Assembly (NCBI RefSeq): GCF_002240565.1
Contig: NZ_MZMO01000001.1
Coordinates: forward strand, 1,426,001-1,490,000
Direction of reading: 5' to 3'
DNA: 64,000 bases
Source: Clavibacter michiganensis subsp. insidiosus
GTDB lineage: Bacteria; Actinomycetota; Actinomycetes; Actinomycetales; Microbacteriaceae
Below are positions 48,170 through 56,635 of the stretch, one piece after another; the first letter of the stretch is position 1; each line of letters starts with the position of its first letter. Made by a program: the position numbers and the translations under genes. Below the pieces are notes generated by a model, which worked only from the letters and a program-made list of their open reading frames with translations, ran no database searches and was not told the origin of the DNA.

Positions 48170-49766
48170 CGGATCCGCCCAGTCGGTACCCCGCGCCGCG
48201 CACCGTCTCGATGGTCGCGGTGCCGTACGGCCGGTCGAGCTTCCGGCGCAGGTGCGCCACGTACACCTCGACGATGGACGGGTCGCCCTCGAAGTCGTCG
48301 TCCCGGACGTCCTGGACCACCTCGCGCTTGGACACGACGCGGCCGGCGTTCCGCGCGAGGAACTCCAGCACCGCGAACTCGCGGCTCGTCAGGTCGATCT
48401 CCTCGCCGGCACGGGACGCGCGGCGGGGGCCCGGGTCGACGACGAGGTCGCCGATGCGGTGCGCCACCGGCCGGACGCGCGCCGCGACCACCGTGCCGAG
48501 CGCGCCGAGCAGCGTCGCGACCAGGAACGTCGCCGCGAGCAGCGGGACGCCGGCCGCCTTGAGGATCCAGAGCGACACCGTGCCGACGAGCGCCATGCCG
48601 ATCGCGACGGGCATCACGCGCGCGTTGGCGCCCTGCGTGATCCCGGTGGCGCCGGCCGCGAAGAACGTCGTGATCAGCAGCATCCAGAGAGGCAGCGCCC
48701 GCAGGGTGATGTCGGTGGGATCCACCTCGATGTCGACGACGGCGGTGAGCGCGAGGCCGCCCGGGATGCCGACGGCGATGCCCGCGACGATGAGCACGAT
48801 GATCATGGCCCGCGACAGCGCCATGGCCCGGAACCCGGAGATGGCGTCCTGCGCCCACGTGACGATGGTGACGTGGGGGAGGATCAGCACCACCACGGCC
48901 GCGACCATCGCCGCGGCGCTCCCCGCGGGCATGACGCCCGACCAGATCGCGAGCGTGCCGAGCGCGGCGACGGCGGCCGACTGCACGGCGACCACGAAGA
49001 ACGGCGGGATGCCGCGGCGCGAGAGCTGCCGGCCGAGCACCATGGCGCCGATCATCAGCAGGAACGCCCCGACGGCTCCCGGCAGGGATCCGCCCGCCTG
49101 CAGCGAGACGGAGACGCCGAACAGGCCCATGGCGGCGTCGGTGATCCACGACGGCCAGCGCGGCGGCGACCTGAGCACCTCGACGAGGCCCTCGACGGCG
49201 CTCGTCATGTCGCGGTCGTCGTGGAGGAGCTCGTCGACGATCTGGTAGACGAGCGACAGCCGGTGCAGGTCGCTGCCCTCGGCGGTGACGACGCGCAGCT
49301 TCACGAGCGGCGGACCCTCGAGCGGCGCGTACTGGATGGTGATGGCCGTGCCCGTGATGTCGAGCTCCAGCGGCGCGAGGTTCCACTTCGTGCTCACGGC
49401 GACGATCGCGATCTCCACCGCGCGCACGTCCGCGCCGGACGCGAGCATCACCTCGCCGAGGTCGAGGCAGAAGTCGACGATCTGGCGCGGGGAGTACAGG
49501 TCGCCGAGGCGGCCGTGCGCGGGCTCGGTCCCCTCGTAGATGGTGCCGCGGAGGCGGGCGCGGACGTCGCGCATCTCCTGCGGGTTGACGCGGCGGCGGC
49601 GCTGGCGCGGCGGACGCGCGGCTCCGGGATCCCGGCGGGGGCGCCGCGGGTCGCCGGGCGGCGGGGTGGTGCTCAGCGCGATCAGCGCTCCGTTCGGTGG
49701 CCGGCCCGCGTCGAGCGGGGGCGGATGGTGGATCGTCCCCACCCTAGGCTCCCCTCCGGGGGACAC
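48162..49766 (-). CDS. Chimera: ThrE-type exporter fused to OmpR-type DNA-binding domain
   Basis: One uninterrupted frame of up to 534 residues joins two unrelated families. Residues about 65-425 are a threonine/serine exporter: a cytosolic ThrE N-domain (FCLDLGEVMLASGADVRAVE) and then about eight membrane segments, stopping at TLLGALGTVVAARVR, where a normal ThrE has two more segments. From about 427 the sequence is the winged-helix output domain of an OmpR-type response regulator (HRIGDLVVDPGPRR, IDLTSREFAVLEFLARN, VEVYVAHLRRKLD, ETVRGAGYRLG), and the receiver domain is absent. The downstream HK overlap is preserved. The start is uncertain (GTG 49766, GTG 49742 or ATG 49574). With eight segments and N-in topology the winged helix would be cytosolic. 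Probably a deletion/recombination scar; a working membrane-bound regulator is possible. Confidence 0.85.
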   Translation of the reverse strand: MSPGGEPRVGTIHHPPPLDAGRPPNGALIALSTTPPPGDPRRPRRDPGAARPPRQRRRRVNPQEMRDVRARLRGTIYEGTEPAHGRLGDLYSPRQIVDFCLDLGEVMLASGADVRAVEIAIVAVSTKWNLAPLELDITGTAITIQYAPLEGPPLVKLRVVTAEGSDLHRLSLVYQIVDELLHDDRDMTSAVEGLVEVLRSPPRWPSWITDAAMGLFGVSVSLQAGGSLPGAVGAFLLMIGAMVLGRQLSRRGIPPFFVVAVQSAAVAALGTLAIWSGVMPAGSAAAMVAAVVVLILPHVTIVTWAQDAISGFRAMALSRAMIIVLIVAGIAVGIPGGLALTAVVDIEVDPTDITLRALPLWMLLITTFFAAGATGITQGANARVMPVAIGMALVGTVSLWILKAAGVPLLAATFLVATLLGALGTVVAARVRPVAHRIGDLVVDPGPRRASRAGEEIDLTSREFAVLEFLARNAGRVVSKREVVQDVRDDDFEGDPSIVEVYVAHLRRKLDRPYGTATIETVRGAGYRLGGSDA

Positions 49767-49769
49767 GCC

Positions 49770-49805
49770 CGCGCGGCGCCCGACCCGGAGATCGGACGCC
49801 GCGCG
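49770..49805. terminator. Terminator hairpin after the first secreted hydrolase
   Basis: CGCGCGGCGCCCGA pairs with TCGGACGCCGCGCG (one bulge). It lies just after the stop of the minus-strand hydrolase at 49824. A near-identical hairpin follows the second hydrolase gene at 50865-50900. Confidence 0.7.
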
Positions 49806-49823
49806 GTGGGGGAGCGGAGGGGA

Positions 49824-50717
49824 TCAGCCCTTGGGGCAGGAGCTGAGCGACACGCTGATGGGGCCGCCGACCTTCGGGGCCGGGCAGATGAACTTCGCAT
49901 AGGCGCTGTTGCCGTCGAGGTAGCGCTTGAGGAACGCCGTGACCGCGTTGCGGATCGCGGCGACCGGCGCGTGCTCGCCGGCGGAGTGATCGAGGCCCTT
50001 CAGCTCCAGGTACTGCTTCGGGGTGCCGGCGGGGATGGAGTCGTACGCGGGCTTGCCGAAGTCCTTCGGACGGGCGACTTCGTCCTTCTGGCCGGTGATG
50101 ACCAGCGTGGGGGTCGTGAGCTTCGGGTACGTCGCGTACAGCGCGTGCGGGTCGCTCGCGGGCGGGACGTCGAAGGGCATGAGCCCGATCGCGGCCTTGA
50201 TGGACGGGCGCGACTGCGCCGCCTGCATCGTGCCGCCGCCGCCGAACGAGTAGCCGATGAGGCCGACGTCCTTCGCGGAGACCTCGGACCTCACGGCGCT
50301 CTGGCCAGTGAGGTAGTCCGTCGCGGCGAGGATCTCGGTGGCGCGCTGGGCGGGTAGGTCGCCCGTGTCGAGGGTGTCGATGACGAACGCGACGAAGCCC
50401 TGCGAGGCGACGAGCTGGCCGAGCTCCTTCTCGTCGGCGTTGGTGTTCGTGAAGCCGGGCGTGATGACGACGGCACCGAGGACGGGCTTGCCGGTGTCCT
50501 GCGGCGTGTAGATGACGCCGCCGCCGAACGCCTTCACGGCCGTCTTCGGGACGACCGTGGTGCGCACCGCGAAGGGCGCGTGGTGGTGCACGACGACCGG
50601 CTGGGGGGCCGGGGCATGGGCCTGGGCTGCGGCGGGGGCCGCGAGGGTCGCGACCAGGGCGAGCGCGGCGACCGCCGCGGGGCGGCGGAGCGAGGAGGGC
50701 ATGACGGACATGGGCAT
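49824..50717 (-). CDS. Secreted cutinase/polyester-hydrolase-like enzyme, copy 1
   Basis: About 297 residues, exported. Signal peptide LRRPAAVAALALVATLAAP ends at AQA. Alpha/beta hydrolase fold with GGVIYTPQD, VVITPGF (oxyanion region), nucleophile elbow GYSFGGGGTM, Asp in GQKDEVARP and His in GLDHSAGE. A C-terminal Cys pair (FICPAP and SSCPKG) probably forms a disulfide. The layout matches actinobacterial cutinases/PET-hydrolase relatives and chlorophyllase-like lipases; activity on plant cutin is plausible for a plant-associated host but unproven. Start ATG 50717 or 50711, both after GAGAG. Paralogue of the next gene. Confidence 0.85.
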   Translation of the reverse strand: MPMSVMPSSLRRPAAVAALALVATLAAPAAAQAHAPAPQPVVVHHHAPFAVRTTVVPKTAVKAFGGGVIYTPQDTGKPVLGAVVITPGFTNTNADEKELGQLVASQGFVAFVIDTLDTGDLPAQRATEILAATDYLTGQSAVRSEVSAKDVGLIGYSFGGGGTMQAAQSRPSIKAAIGLMPFDVPPASDPHALYATYPKLTTPTLVITGQKDEVARPKDFGKPAYDSIPAGTPKQYLELKGLDHSAGEHAPVAAIRNAVTAFLKRYLDGNSAYAKFICPAPKVGGPISVSLSSCPKG

Positions 50718-50864
50718 CTCTCTGTTCGACGAGAGCCCGCGGCGATCGCCGCGGACAGGGTGTGGCAGAACGCTAGGGGCACGCGACCCCGACCGCCGTC
50801 CCGTCATCCCCAGCCGCGCCGACCTGGGGATGATCTGCCCGCGGCGCGCGCTCGGTCGTCTGCG

Positions 50865-50900
50865 CGCGCGGCGCCCGACCGGGTGGTCGGACGCCGCGCG
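50865..50900. terminator. Terminator hairpin after the second secreted hydrolase
   Basis: CGCGCGGCGCCCGACC pairs with GGTCGGACGCCGCGCG (one bulge) just after the stop of the gene at 50916. Same sequence as the hairpin at 49770-49805, so the duplicated unit includes the terminator. Confidence 0.75.
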
Positions 50901-50915
50901 GGACGAGCGGACGTG

Positions 50916-51827
50916 TCAGCTCGTGGGGCAGGAGCTGGTCGAGGCGCTGATGGGGCCGCCGACCTTCGGCGCCGGGCAGATCTGCTTCGCGGCGGCGGTG
51001 TCGCCGTCGAGGTACCGCTCGAGGAACGCGGTGATGGCGGCCCGGATCGTGGCGACCGGCTTCCCCATCCCGGCCGCGTGGCCGAGCCCCGTGAGCTGGA
51101 GGTACTGCTTCGGGGTGCCGGCCGGGATCGAGTCGTAGGCGGGCTTGCCGAACTTCGCCGGGATCGCGGTCGCGTCCTCCTGTCCGATGATGATGAGCGT
51201 CGGCACCGTCAGCTCCGGGTACGCGGGGTGGACCGCCTTCGGGTCGCCGGCGGGCGGGTAGTCGTACGGCATGAGGGTCAGGGCGGCCTTGATCGACGGG
51301 CGACGCTGCGCGGCCTGGAGCGTCCCGCCGCCGCCCATGGAGTAGCCGAGGAGGGCGACGCGGTCGGGGGAGACCTCGCCCGTCACGGCGCTCCTGCCGG
51401 TGAGGTAGTCGGCGGCGGCGAGCATCTCGGTGGCGCGCTGGTCGGGGAGGTCGGCGCGGTCGCGCGTGTCGATGGTGAAGACGACGAAGCCCTCCGCGGC
51501 GAGCTCGGTGCCGTAGGCGGCCATGTCCGACTTCCTGCCGTGGAACCCGGGGGTGACGACGACCGATCCGAGGACCTTCCGCCCGGTGTCGCGCGGGGCG
51601 TAGATCGTGCCGCCGCCGAAGCCCGGATCCGCCGTGGCGGGGACGACGATCTGGTCGACGTCGGACGGCTGGTGGTGGGAAGAGGCGGCGGGGCGCGTCA
51701 CCGGGTGGTGGACGGGCTCCGCCGCCTGGGCGGCCGTGGGCACGGCGAGGGTGGCGACGAGGGTCAGGGCGGCGATCGCCGCGGCGCGGGAGCGGAAGGA
51801 GGGGAAGGAGGGGGGTGTTGCGGGCAT
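50916..51827 (-). CDS. Secreted cutinase/polyester-hydrolase-like enzyme, copy 2
   Basis: A 303-residue exported paralogue of the gene at 49824-50717, with clear identity over the mature part (FGKPAYDSIPAGTPKQYL is shared exactly). Signal peptide to about residue 36 (AQA). Nucleophile Ser in GYSMGGGGTL, Asp in GQEDATAIP, His in GLGHAAGM, C-terminal Cys pair. Tandem copies with separate terminators suggest each has its own promoter. Differences around the catalytic His (HAAGM against HSAGE) may mean different substrates. Confidence 0.85.
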   Translation of the reverse strand: MPATPPSFPSFRSRAAAIAALTLVATLAVPTAAQAAEPVHHPVTRPAASSHHQPSDVDQIVVPATADPGFGGGTIYAPRDTGRKVLGSVVVTPGFHGRKSDMAAYGTELAAEGFVVFTIDTRDRADLPDQRATEMLAAADYLTGRSAVTGEVSPDRVALLGYSMGGGGTLQAAQRRPSIKAALTLMPYDYPPAGDPKAVHPAYPELTVPTLIIIGQEDATAIPAKFGKPAYDSIPAGTPKQYLQLTGLGHAAGMGKPVATIRAAITAFLERYLDGDTAAAKQICPAPKVGGPISASTSSCPTS

Positions 51828-52050
51828 CAGGCGTCTCTCGGATGGCGTCGGGACGTCCGCGGCGACGGCCGTCGGACGGAAGTGGACGCTACGGAGGACG
51901 ACGCTCCCCCGGATCCCGCCGCCCCCAGCCCCCGCGCGGGGGCGCGACGCATCCCGGTCCGCGCGTGGGCCGCCGTGGGTCCGGTCTCCGGCTCCCCGTC
52001 GCCGCGTCGGATGCCCCGAGCGCGCCCGAGGTCACGGGCCGCGGTCGGAC

Positions 52051-52671
52051 TCAGCCGAGCATCGCCCGCACATCGGCGAGCGAGAGCCGCGCGGCGACCG
52101 CGATGCGGTGCTCGTCGAGCCCGTCGGCGCGGGCGGCGCGCACGCCCGCCTGGAGCTCGGCGACGGCTTGCGCGTACCCGTCCGACAGCTCCGACAGGCG
52201 TGCGGCGTGCGCGTCCCGGGACGGGTCGGGGGCCGGTGGCATCCCACCGAGGTCGATGACCCAGTCCGCGCCCGGGTGCCGGGCCTCGAGCAGGAGGCGA
52301 CGCACCGCCGGCAGGTCCGGCGCCGACCAGTCGAGGTCGCCGAGGTCGGCGACGGGCACCCAGCGCAGCTCGTCGTGGTCGGTGCTGGCGGTCGGCAGCG
52401 GCCCCGTCGGATCCACGAGGTAGCAGGCGAGGTCGATGACGCGATCGCCCACGGGCACCTCGGAGCGGTCGACGAGCGCGCCGACCGTCACGTCGACGCC
52501 CAGCTCCTCGCGGATCTCCCGCGCGAGCGCCGCCTGCGGCGTCTCGCCCGGCTCGACCTTGCCGCCTGGGAACTCCCACGTGCCCGCACCCGGCTTGTGC
52601 GCCGCGCGTCGGCAGGCGAGCGCGCGCCCGTCGCGGATCAGCACCGCCGCCACGACCTCGAGTCCCGCCAT
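52051..52671 (-). CDS. MutT-type NUDIX hydrolase
   Basis: A 206-residue protein. An N-terminal MutT-like domain with a perfect Nudix box, GGKVEPGETPQAALAREI followed by REELGV (about 32-54), preceded by AGTWEFPG; this group removes oxidised nucleotides such as 8-oxo-dGTP. The C-terminal 75 residues form an extra helical domain (DAHAARLSELSDGYAQAVAE) not found in short MutT proteins. Start ATG 52671. Diverges from the HTH gene with 117 bases between. Confidence 0.9.
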   Translation of the reverse strand: MAGLEVVAAVLIRDGRALACRRAAHKPGAGTWEFPGGKVEPGETPQAALAREIREELGVDVTVGALVDRSEVPVGDRVIDLACYLVDPTGPLPTASTDHDELRWVPVADLGDLDWSAPDLPAVRRLLLEARHPGADWVIDLGGMPPAPDPSRDAHAARLSELSDGYAQAVAELQAGVRAARADGLDEHRIAVAARLSLADVRAMLG

Positions 52672-52788
52672 GCCGTGCCTCCTCCCGGGCGCCGTCCGCC
52701 GCCTCGACGCTACCGGCCCGCCCGGGCGCGCCCGACCCGGCCTGTACCGTGGGACATCCGGCATCCGCCGCGACGAGAGGCACCACCC

Positions 52789-53136
52789 GTGAAGATCAGC
52801 CACCAGCGTCACTTCGTGGTCGCGGCCGAGGTGCTGCACCTGCCGAAGGCGGCGGATCAGCTCGGCATCTCGCGCGCGAAGCTCGCCTCCTCCATCCGCG
52901 CGATCGAGGAGCACTACGGCCGTGCCGTGTTCGACCCGCAGAGCACCGAGACGCGCCTGACGAAGACCGGCCGCCTCGCGTACGAGGAGGCCCTCGAGGA
53001 GCTGGCGAAGCCGTCGACCCCGCCCGAGGCGCCGAAGCCGCCGGCCGGCGGGAAGGCGAAGGCCTCCAAGGGCCAGGGCCGCGCGCCCGTCGTCAAGGGC
53101 CAGCCGAAGCCGTACAAGCGCACGCAGGGGCGCTGA
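52789..53136 (+). CDS. Stand-alone LysR-type HTH protein with basic tail
   Basis: A 115-residue protein: one complete LysR-type winged helix (about 1-65; VVAAEVLHLPKAADQLGISRAKLASSI is quoted in part as AADQLGISRAKLASSI, then FDPQSTETRLTKTGRLAYEE), followed directly by a Pro/Lys/Ala/Gly-rich basic tail (GGKAKASKGQGRAP). The LysR effector domain is absent; the frame ends properly in a terminator, so this is not a simple truncation. It probably binds DNA constitutively, perhaps as a small nucleoid-type protein (inference). GTG start with GAGAGG about 12 bases upstream. Confidence 0.82.
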   Translation: MKISHQRHFVVAAEVLHLPKAADQLGISRAKLASSIRAIEEHYGRAVFDPQSTETRLTKTGRLAYEEALEELAKPSTPPEAPKPPAGGKAKASKGQGRAPVVKGQPKPYKRTQGR

Positions 53137-53160
53137 GCCGAGCCGGATCAGCGCCCCTGC
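53124..53160. terminator. Bidirectional terminator overlapping a stop codon
   Basis: GCAGGGGCGCTGA pairs perfectly with TCAGCGCCCCTGC, 11-base loop. The left arm contains the last codons and the TGA of the HTH gene, and the right arm lies 16 bases from the stop of the converging hydrolase. Confidence 0.85.
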
Positions 53161-53175
53161 GCCGGGTGGTGCGTC

Positions 53176-54012
53176 CTACTTCTTGAGGAACTCCAGCACG
53201 GCCTGGTTCCACTCCTCGGGGTGGCTGACCGTGACGCCGTGCGGGGCGTCCTTCACGACGTGCAGCTCCGAGCCGGCGATGGCCTGGTGCGTACGCGCGC
53301 CGGATCCCTCGAACGGCACGGTCGCGTCGCTGTCGCCGTGGATGACGAGCGTCGGCACGGTGACCTTCGTGAGGTCGTCGCGGAAGTCCGTGGTCGCGAA
53401 CGCGGCCATCGACGCGAGCGCCGCGTGCTTCTTCGACTGATGCGCGAGGGCGATGGCCTCCTGGCGCTCGGCCTCGGTGACCTTGAGTACGCCGTTCGCC
53501 GAGTAGAAGCCGGTCGTGAACTCGTCGTAGAAGGAGTCCTCGTCCTTGGTGAGGCCGGCGGTCATCTCGGCGGCCGCGTCCTTGGTGAGCGGGCCGTCCG
53601 GGTTGTCGTCGGTCTTCTCCAGGTACGGCGGCACCGCGGAGGCGAACACGACGCTGTGCAGGCGCGCCTCGCCGCGGGTGCCGATGTAGCGGGCGATCTC
53701 GCCGCCGCCCATCGAGAAGCCGACGAGCGTGACGTCGACGAGGTCGAGCGCGGTGAGCACCGCGTCGAGGTCGGACGCGAAGGTGTCGTAGTCGTAGCCG
53801 GTGAGCGGTTTGTCGCTGCGACCGAAGCCGCGGCGGTCGTACGTGATGACGCGGAAGCCGGCGGCCTCGAACGCGGGCACCTGCTTGCTCCACGACTCGC
53901 CGGACAGCGGCCAGCCGTGGATCAGGACCACGGGGCGTCCCGTGCCCCCGGTGTCGTCGACGTGCAGGTTCGTGTCCTTCAGGAGCCCGTGGTGGGCGGT
54001 GATCTCGGTCAT
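53176..54012 (-). CDS. Alpha/beta hydrolase, non-heme chloroperoxidase type
   Basis: A 278-residue cytosolic hydrolase. Oxyanion motif LIHGWPLSGESW (about 30-41), YDRRGFGRSDKP, nucleophile Ser in GFSMGGGE (about 97-104), Asp in HGDSDATVP (about 225) and His in APHGVTVSHPEE (about 257). This group is annotated as non-heme chloroperoxidases or arylesterases; perhydrolase activity is a side reaction, and the natural substrate is unknown. ATG 54012 with a GGAAGGA ribosome site. Confidence 0.9.
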   Translation of the reverse strand: MTEITAHHGLLKDTNLHVDDTGGTGRPVVLIHGWPLSGESWSKQVPAFEAAGFRVITYDRRGFGRSDKPLTGYDYDTFASDLDAVLTALDLVDVTLVGFSMGGGEIARYIGTRGEARLHSVVFASAVPPYLEKTDDNPDGPLTKDAAAEMTAGLTKDEDSFYDEFTTGFYSANGVLKVTEAERQEAIALAHQSKKHAALASMAAFATTDFRDDLTKVTVPTLVIHGDSDATVPFEGSGARTHQAIAGSELHVVKDAPHGVTVSHPEEWNQAVLEFLKK

Positions 54013-54136
54013 GCGATCGTCCTTCCCTCATTCATGAGTTCGTGCACTACTCAAATGCTTCGGAGCCGTCCGCCGAGCGGTGCGGTCTCCGGATCGCCTG
54101 CGGCGCGCACCGGGGCGCGGGCGGCAGGATGGACCC

Positions 54137-55852
54137 ATGCCCGAAGCCAACTCCTCCTACCGCGCCGCCCGTGACCTCCTTCAGGAGATGCGCACCGACC
54201 GGACAGCCGCCGCGGCGCGCTTCCGGTGGCCGGACGTGGGGGAGTCCTTCAACTGGGCGGTCGACTGGTTCGACGGAATCGCGCGCGGGAACGACCGGGT
54301 GGCGCTGCACGTCGTGGCGGGCGACGGATCCGAGCGCCGCCTCACCTTCGACGAGATGGCGACGCGCTCCGACCGCGTCGCGACCTGGCTCGTCGCCCGC
54401 GGCGTCCGGAAGGGCGACCACGTCATGCTCATGCTCGGCAACCGGGTGGAGCTGTGGGAGACGATGCTCGCGATCATGAAGGCGGGCGCCGTCATCCTGC
54501 CGACCTCGACCGTGCTCGGGTCCGCCGACCTCACGGACCGCGTCGTGCGCGCGGGCGTGCGCCACGTCATCGCCGACCTCGCGCACACCGCCGTCTTCGA
54601 CGACGTGCCGGGGGAGTACGCGCGCATCGCGATCGGCGCGACGGGCGACACGTCGGTGCCCGCGGGCTGGGCCGACTACCGCGACGCCGACGACGCGCCC
54701 GGCGACCGGGTGGGCGTCGCGGTCGCGTCCACGGATCCCGCGCTCGTCTACTTCACGTCCGGCACCACGAGCAAGCCGAAGATGGTCGTGCACACGCACG
54801 TCTCGTATCCGGTCGGCCACCTGACGACCGCCTACTGGCTCGGGCTGCAGCCGGGCGACGTGCACCTCGCCATCAGCTCGCCCGGCTGGGGCAAGCACGC
54901 GTGGAGCTGCTTCTTCGCGCCGTGGATCGCCGAGGCCACCGTCTTCGTGCACGACTACGCGCGCTTCGACGCGCACGCGCTCGTGGAGCAGCTGGACCGG
55001 GCCGAGGTGACGACGTTCTGCGCGCCGCCGACCGTGTGGCGCATGCTCATCCAGGCGGGGATCCGCGAGCGGCCCGGGAGGCTGCGGGAGATCATGTCCG
55101 CCGGCGAGCCGCTCAACCCCGAGGTCATCGCGCGCATCGAGGAGTGGTGGGGCCTCACCATCCGCGACGGCTACGGCCAGACCGAGACCACCGCCATCGT
55201 CGCGAACGCGCCCGGCGACCCCGTCGTGCCGGGCTCGATGGGCCGGGCGCTGCCGGGCGCCGACCTCGTCCTCGTCGATCCCGTGACCGGCGAGCCCGCC
55301 GACGAGGGCGAGATCTGCCTCGACCTCACCACCCGGCCCGTGAACCTCATGGCCGGCTACCTCGGCGACGACGCCCGCACCGCCGAGTCGCTGCGCGACG
55401 GCTTCTTCCACACGGGCGACGTGGCCCGCCGCGACGCCGACGGGTCCATCACCTTCATCGGCCGCACCGACGACATCTTCAAGTCCTCCGACTACAAGGT
55501 CTCGCCGTTCGAGGTCGAGAGCGTGCTCATCGAGCACCCGGCCGTCGCGGAGGCCGCGGTCGTGGGCGCGCCGGACGACGTGCGCCTCAACGTCGCGAAG
55601 GCGTACGTGCACCTCGCCGCCGGGTGGGAGCCCGACGCGGACACCGCGCTCGCCGTGCTCAAGCACGCGCGGGAGAAGAGCCCCGCCTTCATGCGCGTGC
55701 GCCGCGTCGAGTTCGGCGAGCTGCCGAAGACCGCGTCGGGGAAGATCCGCCGGGTCGAGCTGCGGCAGCGCGAGGTCGAGGCGGCGGACGCGGGCGAGCG
55801 GCTCGAGGGGGAGTGGCGCGACGACCAGTTCCCGGGTCTGCGGGCGCGCTGA
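54137..55852 (+). CDS. Acyl-CoA synthetase, AMP-forming (medium-chain type)
   Basis: A 571-residue adenylate-forming ligase. AMP-binding motif YFTSGTTSKPKMV (about 205-217), A5 motif DGYGQTETT (about 346), A7 FFHTGDVARRDADG, A8 FIGRTDDIFKSSDYKVSPFE, and the A10 Lys in LPKTASGKIRR (about 540). The length and FNWAVDWFDG N-terminus match medium-chain (MACS) acyl-CoA synthetases. The exact acid is not known. Single-gene unit; ATG preceded by GGATGG. Confidence 0.92.
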   Translation: MPEANSSYRAARDLLQEMRTDRTAAAARFRWPDVGESFNWAVDWFDGIARGNDRVALHVVAGDGSERRLTFDEMATRSDRVATWLVARGVRKGDHVMLMLGNRVELWETMLAIMKAGAVILPTSTVLGSADLTDRVVRAGVRHVIADLAHTAVFDDVPGEYARIAIGATGDTSVPAGWADYRDADDAPGDRVGVAVASTDPALVYFTSGTTSKPKMVVHTHVSYPVGHLTTAYWLGLQPGDVHLAISSPGWGKHAWSCFFAPWIAEATVFVHDYARFDAHALVEQLDRAEVTTFCAPPTVWRMLIQAGIRERPGRLREIMSAGEPLNPEVIARIEEWWGLTIRDGYGQTETTAIVANAPGDPVVPGSMGRALPGADLVLVDPVTGEPADEGEICLDLTTRPVNLMAGYLGDDARTAESLRDGFFHTGDVARRDADGSITFIGRTDDIFKSSDYKVSPFEVESVLIEHPAVAEAAVVGAPDDVRLNVAKAYVHLAAGWEPDADTALAVLKHAREKSPAFMRVRRVEFGELPKTASGKIRRVELRQREVEAADAGERLEGEWRDDQFPGLRAR

Positions 55853-55907
55853 GCCCGTCGCGCCGCCGGGCCGCCCGGTGGTGATGGGAGCAGGTGTCGG
55901 CGGCCGG

Positions 55908-55913
55908 TAGCAT
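55908..55913 (+). promoter_or_regulatory. -10 element (TAGCAT) placing transcription start at an ATG
   Basis: TAGCAT ends 6 bases before the ATG at 55920, so the message probably begins with that ATG (leaderless). That ATG opens a 16-codon frame, not the main gene. Confidence 0.5.
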
Positions 55914-55919
55914 CCCGTC

Positions 55920-55970
55920 ATGCCCCTCGCCTCCCCGTCCGCCCTCGAGCCGCGGCGGGCCGCCCGGTGA
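55920..55970 (+). CDS. Possible 16-residue leader peptide
   Basis: The frame MPLASPSALEPRRAAR starts at the presumed transcription start and ends with TGA at 55968-55970, which overlaps the GTG start of the PaiB-like gene (GTGA). This is the layout of a leaderless upstream frame that delivers ribosomes to the next gene. The peptide itself has no recognised features except four Arg near its end. Confidence 0.4.
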   Translation: MPLASPSALEPRRAAR

Positions 55971-56635
55971 GGGAGAACCCGTCGTTCGCGCTCGAGGACG
56001 TCGCCGAGATCCGCCGCCTCGTGGACGGGAACCCGTGGGCCACGATCGTCAGCGGCACGGGAGCCGGGCTCGTCGCCTCGCATTACCCGGTGCTGCTGGA
56101 TCCCGACCGCGACGACCTCACGCTCCTCACCCACGTCGGCCGCCCCGACGAGCGGATCCACGAGCTCGGCCAGCGCGACGGCGCCGACGGCGAGGTGCTC
56201 GTCATCGTCCAGGGGCCGCACGGCTACGTGTCGCCCGGCTGGTACGACGCCGACCCCGCCGTGCCCACCTGGAACCACGTCAGCGCGCACCTGACGTGCC
56301 GCGTCGAGATCCTCTCGCCCGAGGAGAACCTGCGGGTGCTCGGGCAGCTGGTCGACCGCTTCGAGGACCGCATGCCCGAGCCGCGCCGCATGGAGGGGAC
56401 GCCCGAGGACGCGGCCTACGCCGCCCGCATCAGCGCCGGCACCGTCGGCCTCCGGCTCGTCGCCACGCGGTTCGTCGCGAAGGCGAAGCTCAGCCAGAAC
56501 AAGTCGGCGCACGTCGTCGAGCGCGTGCTCCACGAGCTGGAGCACGGCGCGGAGTACCCGAACCCGGCGCTCGCCGCGGAGATGCGGCGCGCCCGAGCCC
56601 GGGCCGAGGGCGGCTCCGCCGGGGCCGACGCGTGA
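55967..56635 (+). CDS. PaiB-like FMN-binding protein
   Basis: A 222-residue member of the FMN-binding negative transcriptional regulator family (B. subtilis PaiB). Typical segments are MRENPSFALEDVAEIRRLV, GLVASHYPVLLD, VIVQGPHGYVSPGWYD, PTWNHVSAHLTC and FVAKAKLSQNKS. The fold is a split-barrel flavoprotein; a direct DNA-binding role is not established for most members. The GTG start has no good ribosome site and overlaps the stop of a 16-codon frame. The end overlaps the amidohydrolase by 4 bases. Confidence 0.88.
   Translation: MRENPSFALEDVAEIRRLVDGNPWATIVSGTGAGLVASHYPVLLDPDRDDLTLLTHVGRPDERIHELGQRDGADGEVLVIVQGPHGYVSPGWYDADPAVPTWNHVSAHLTCRVEILSPEENLRVLGQLVDRFEDRMPEPRRMEGTPEDAAYAARISAGTVGLRLVATRFVAKAKLSQNKSAHVVERVLHELEHGAEYPNPALAAEMRRARARAEGGSAGADA

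Noticed and set aside
54047..56545. Open minus-strand frame of 832 codons opposite the acyl-CoA synthetase
   Set aside because: Antisense of a strongly supported gene, composition typical of shadow frames.
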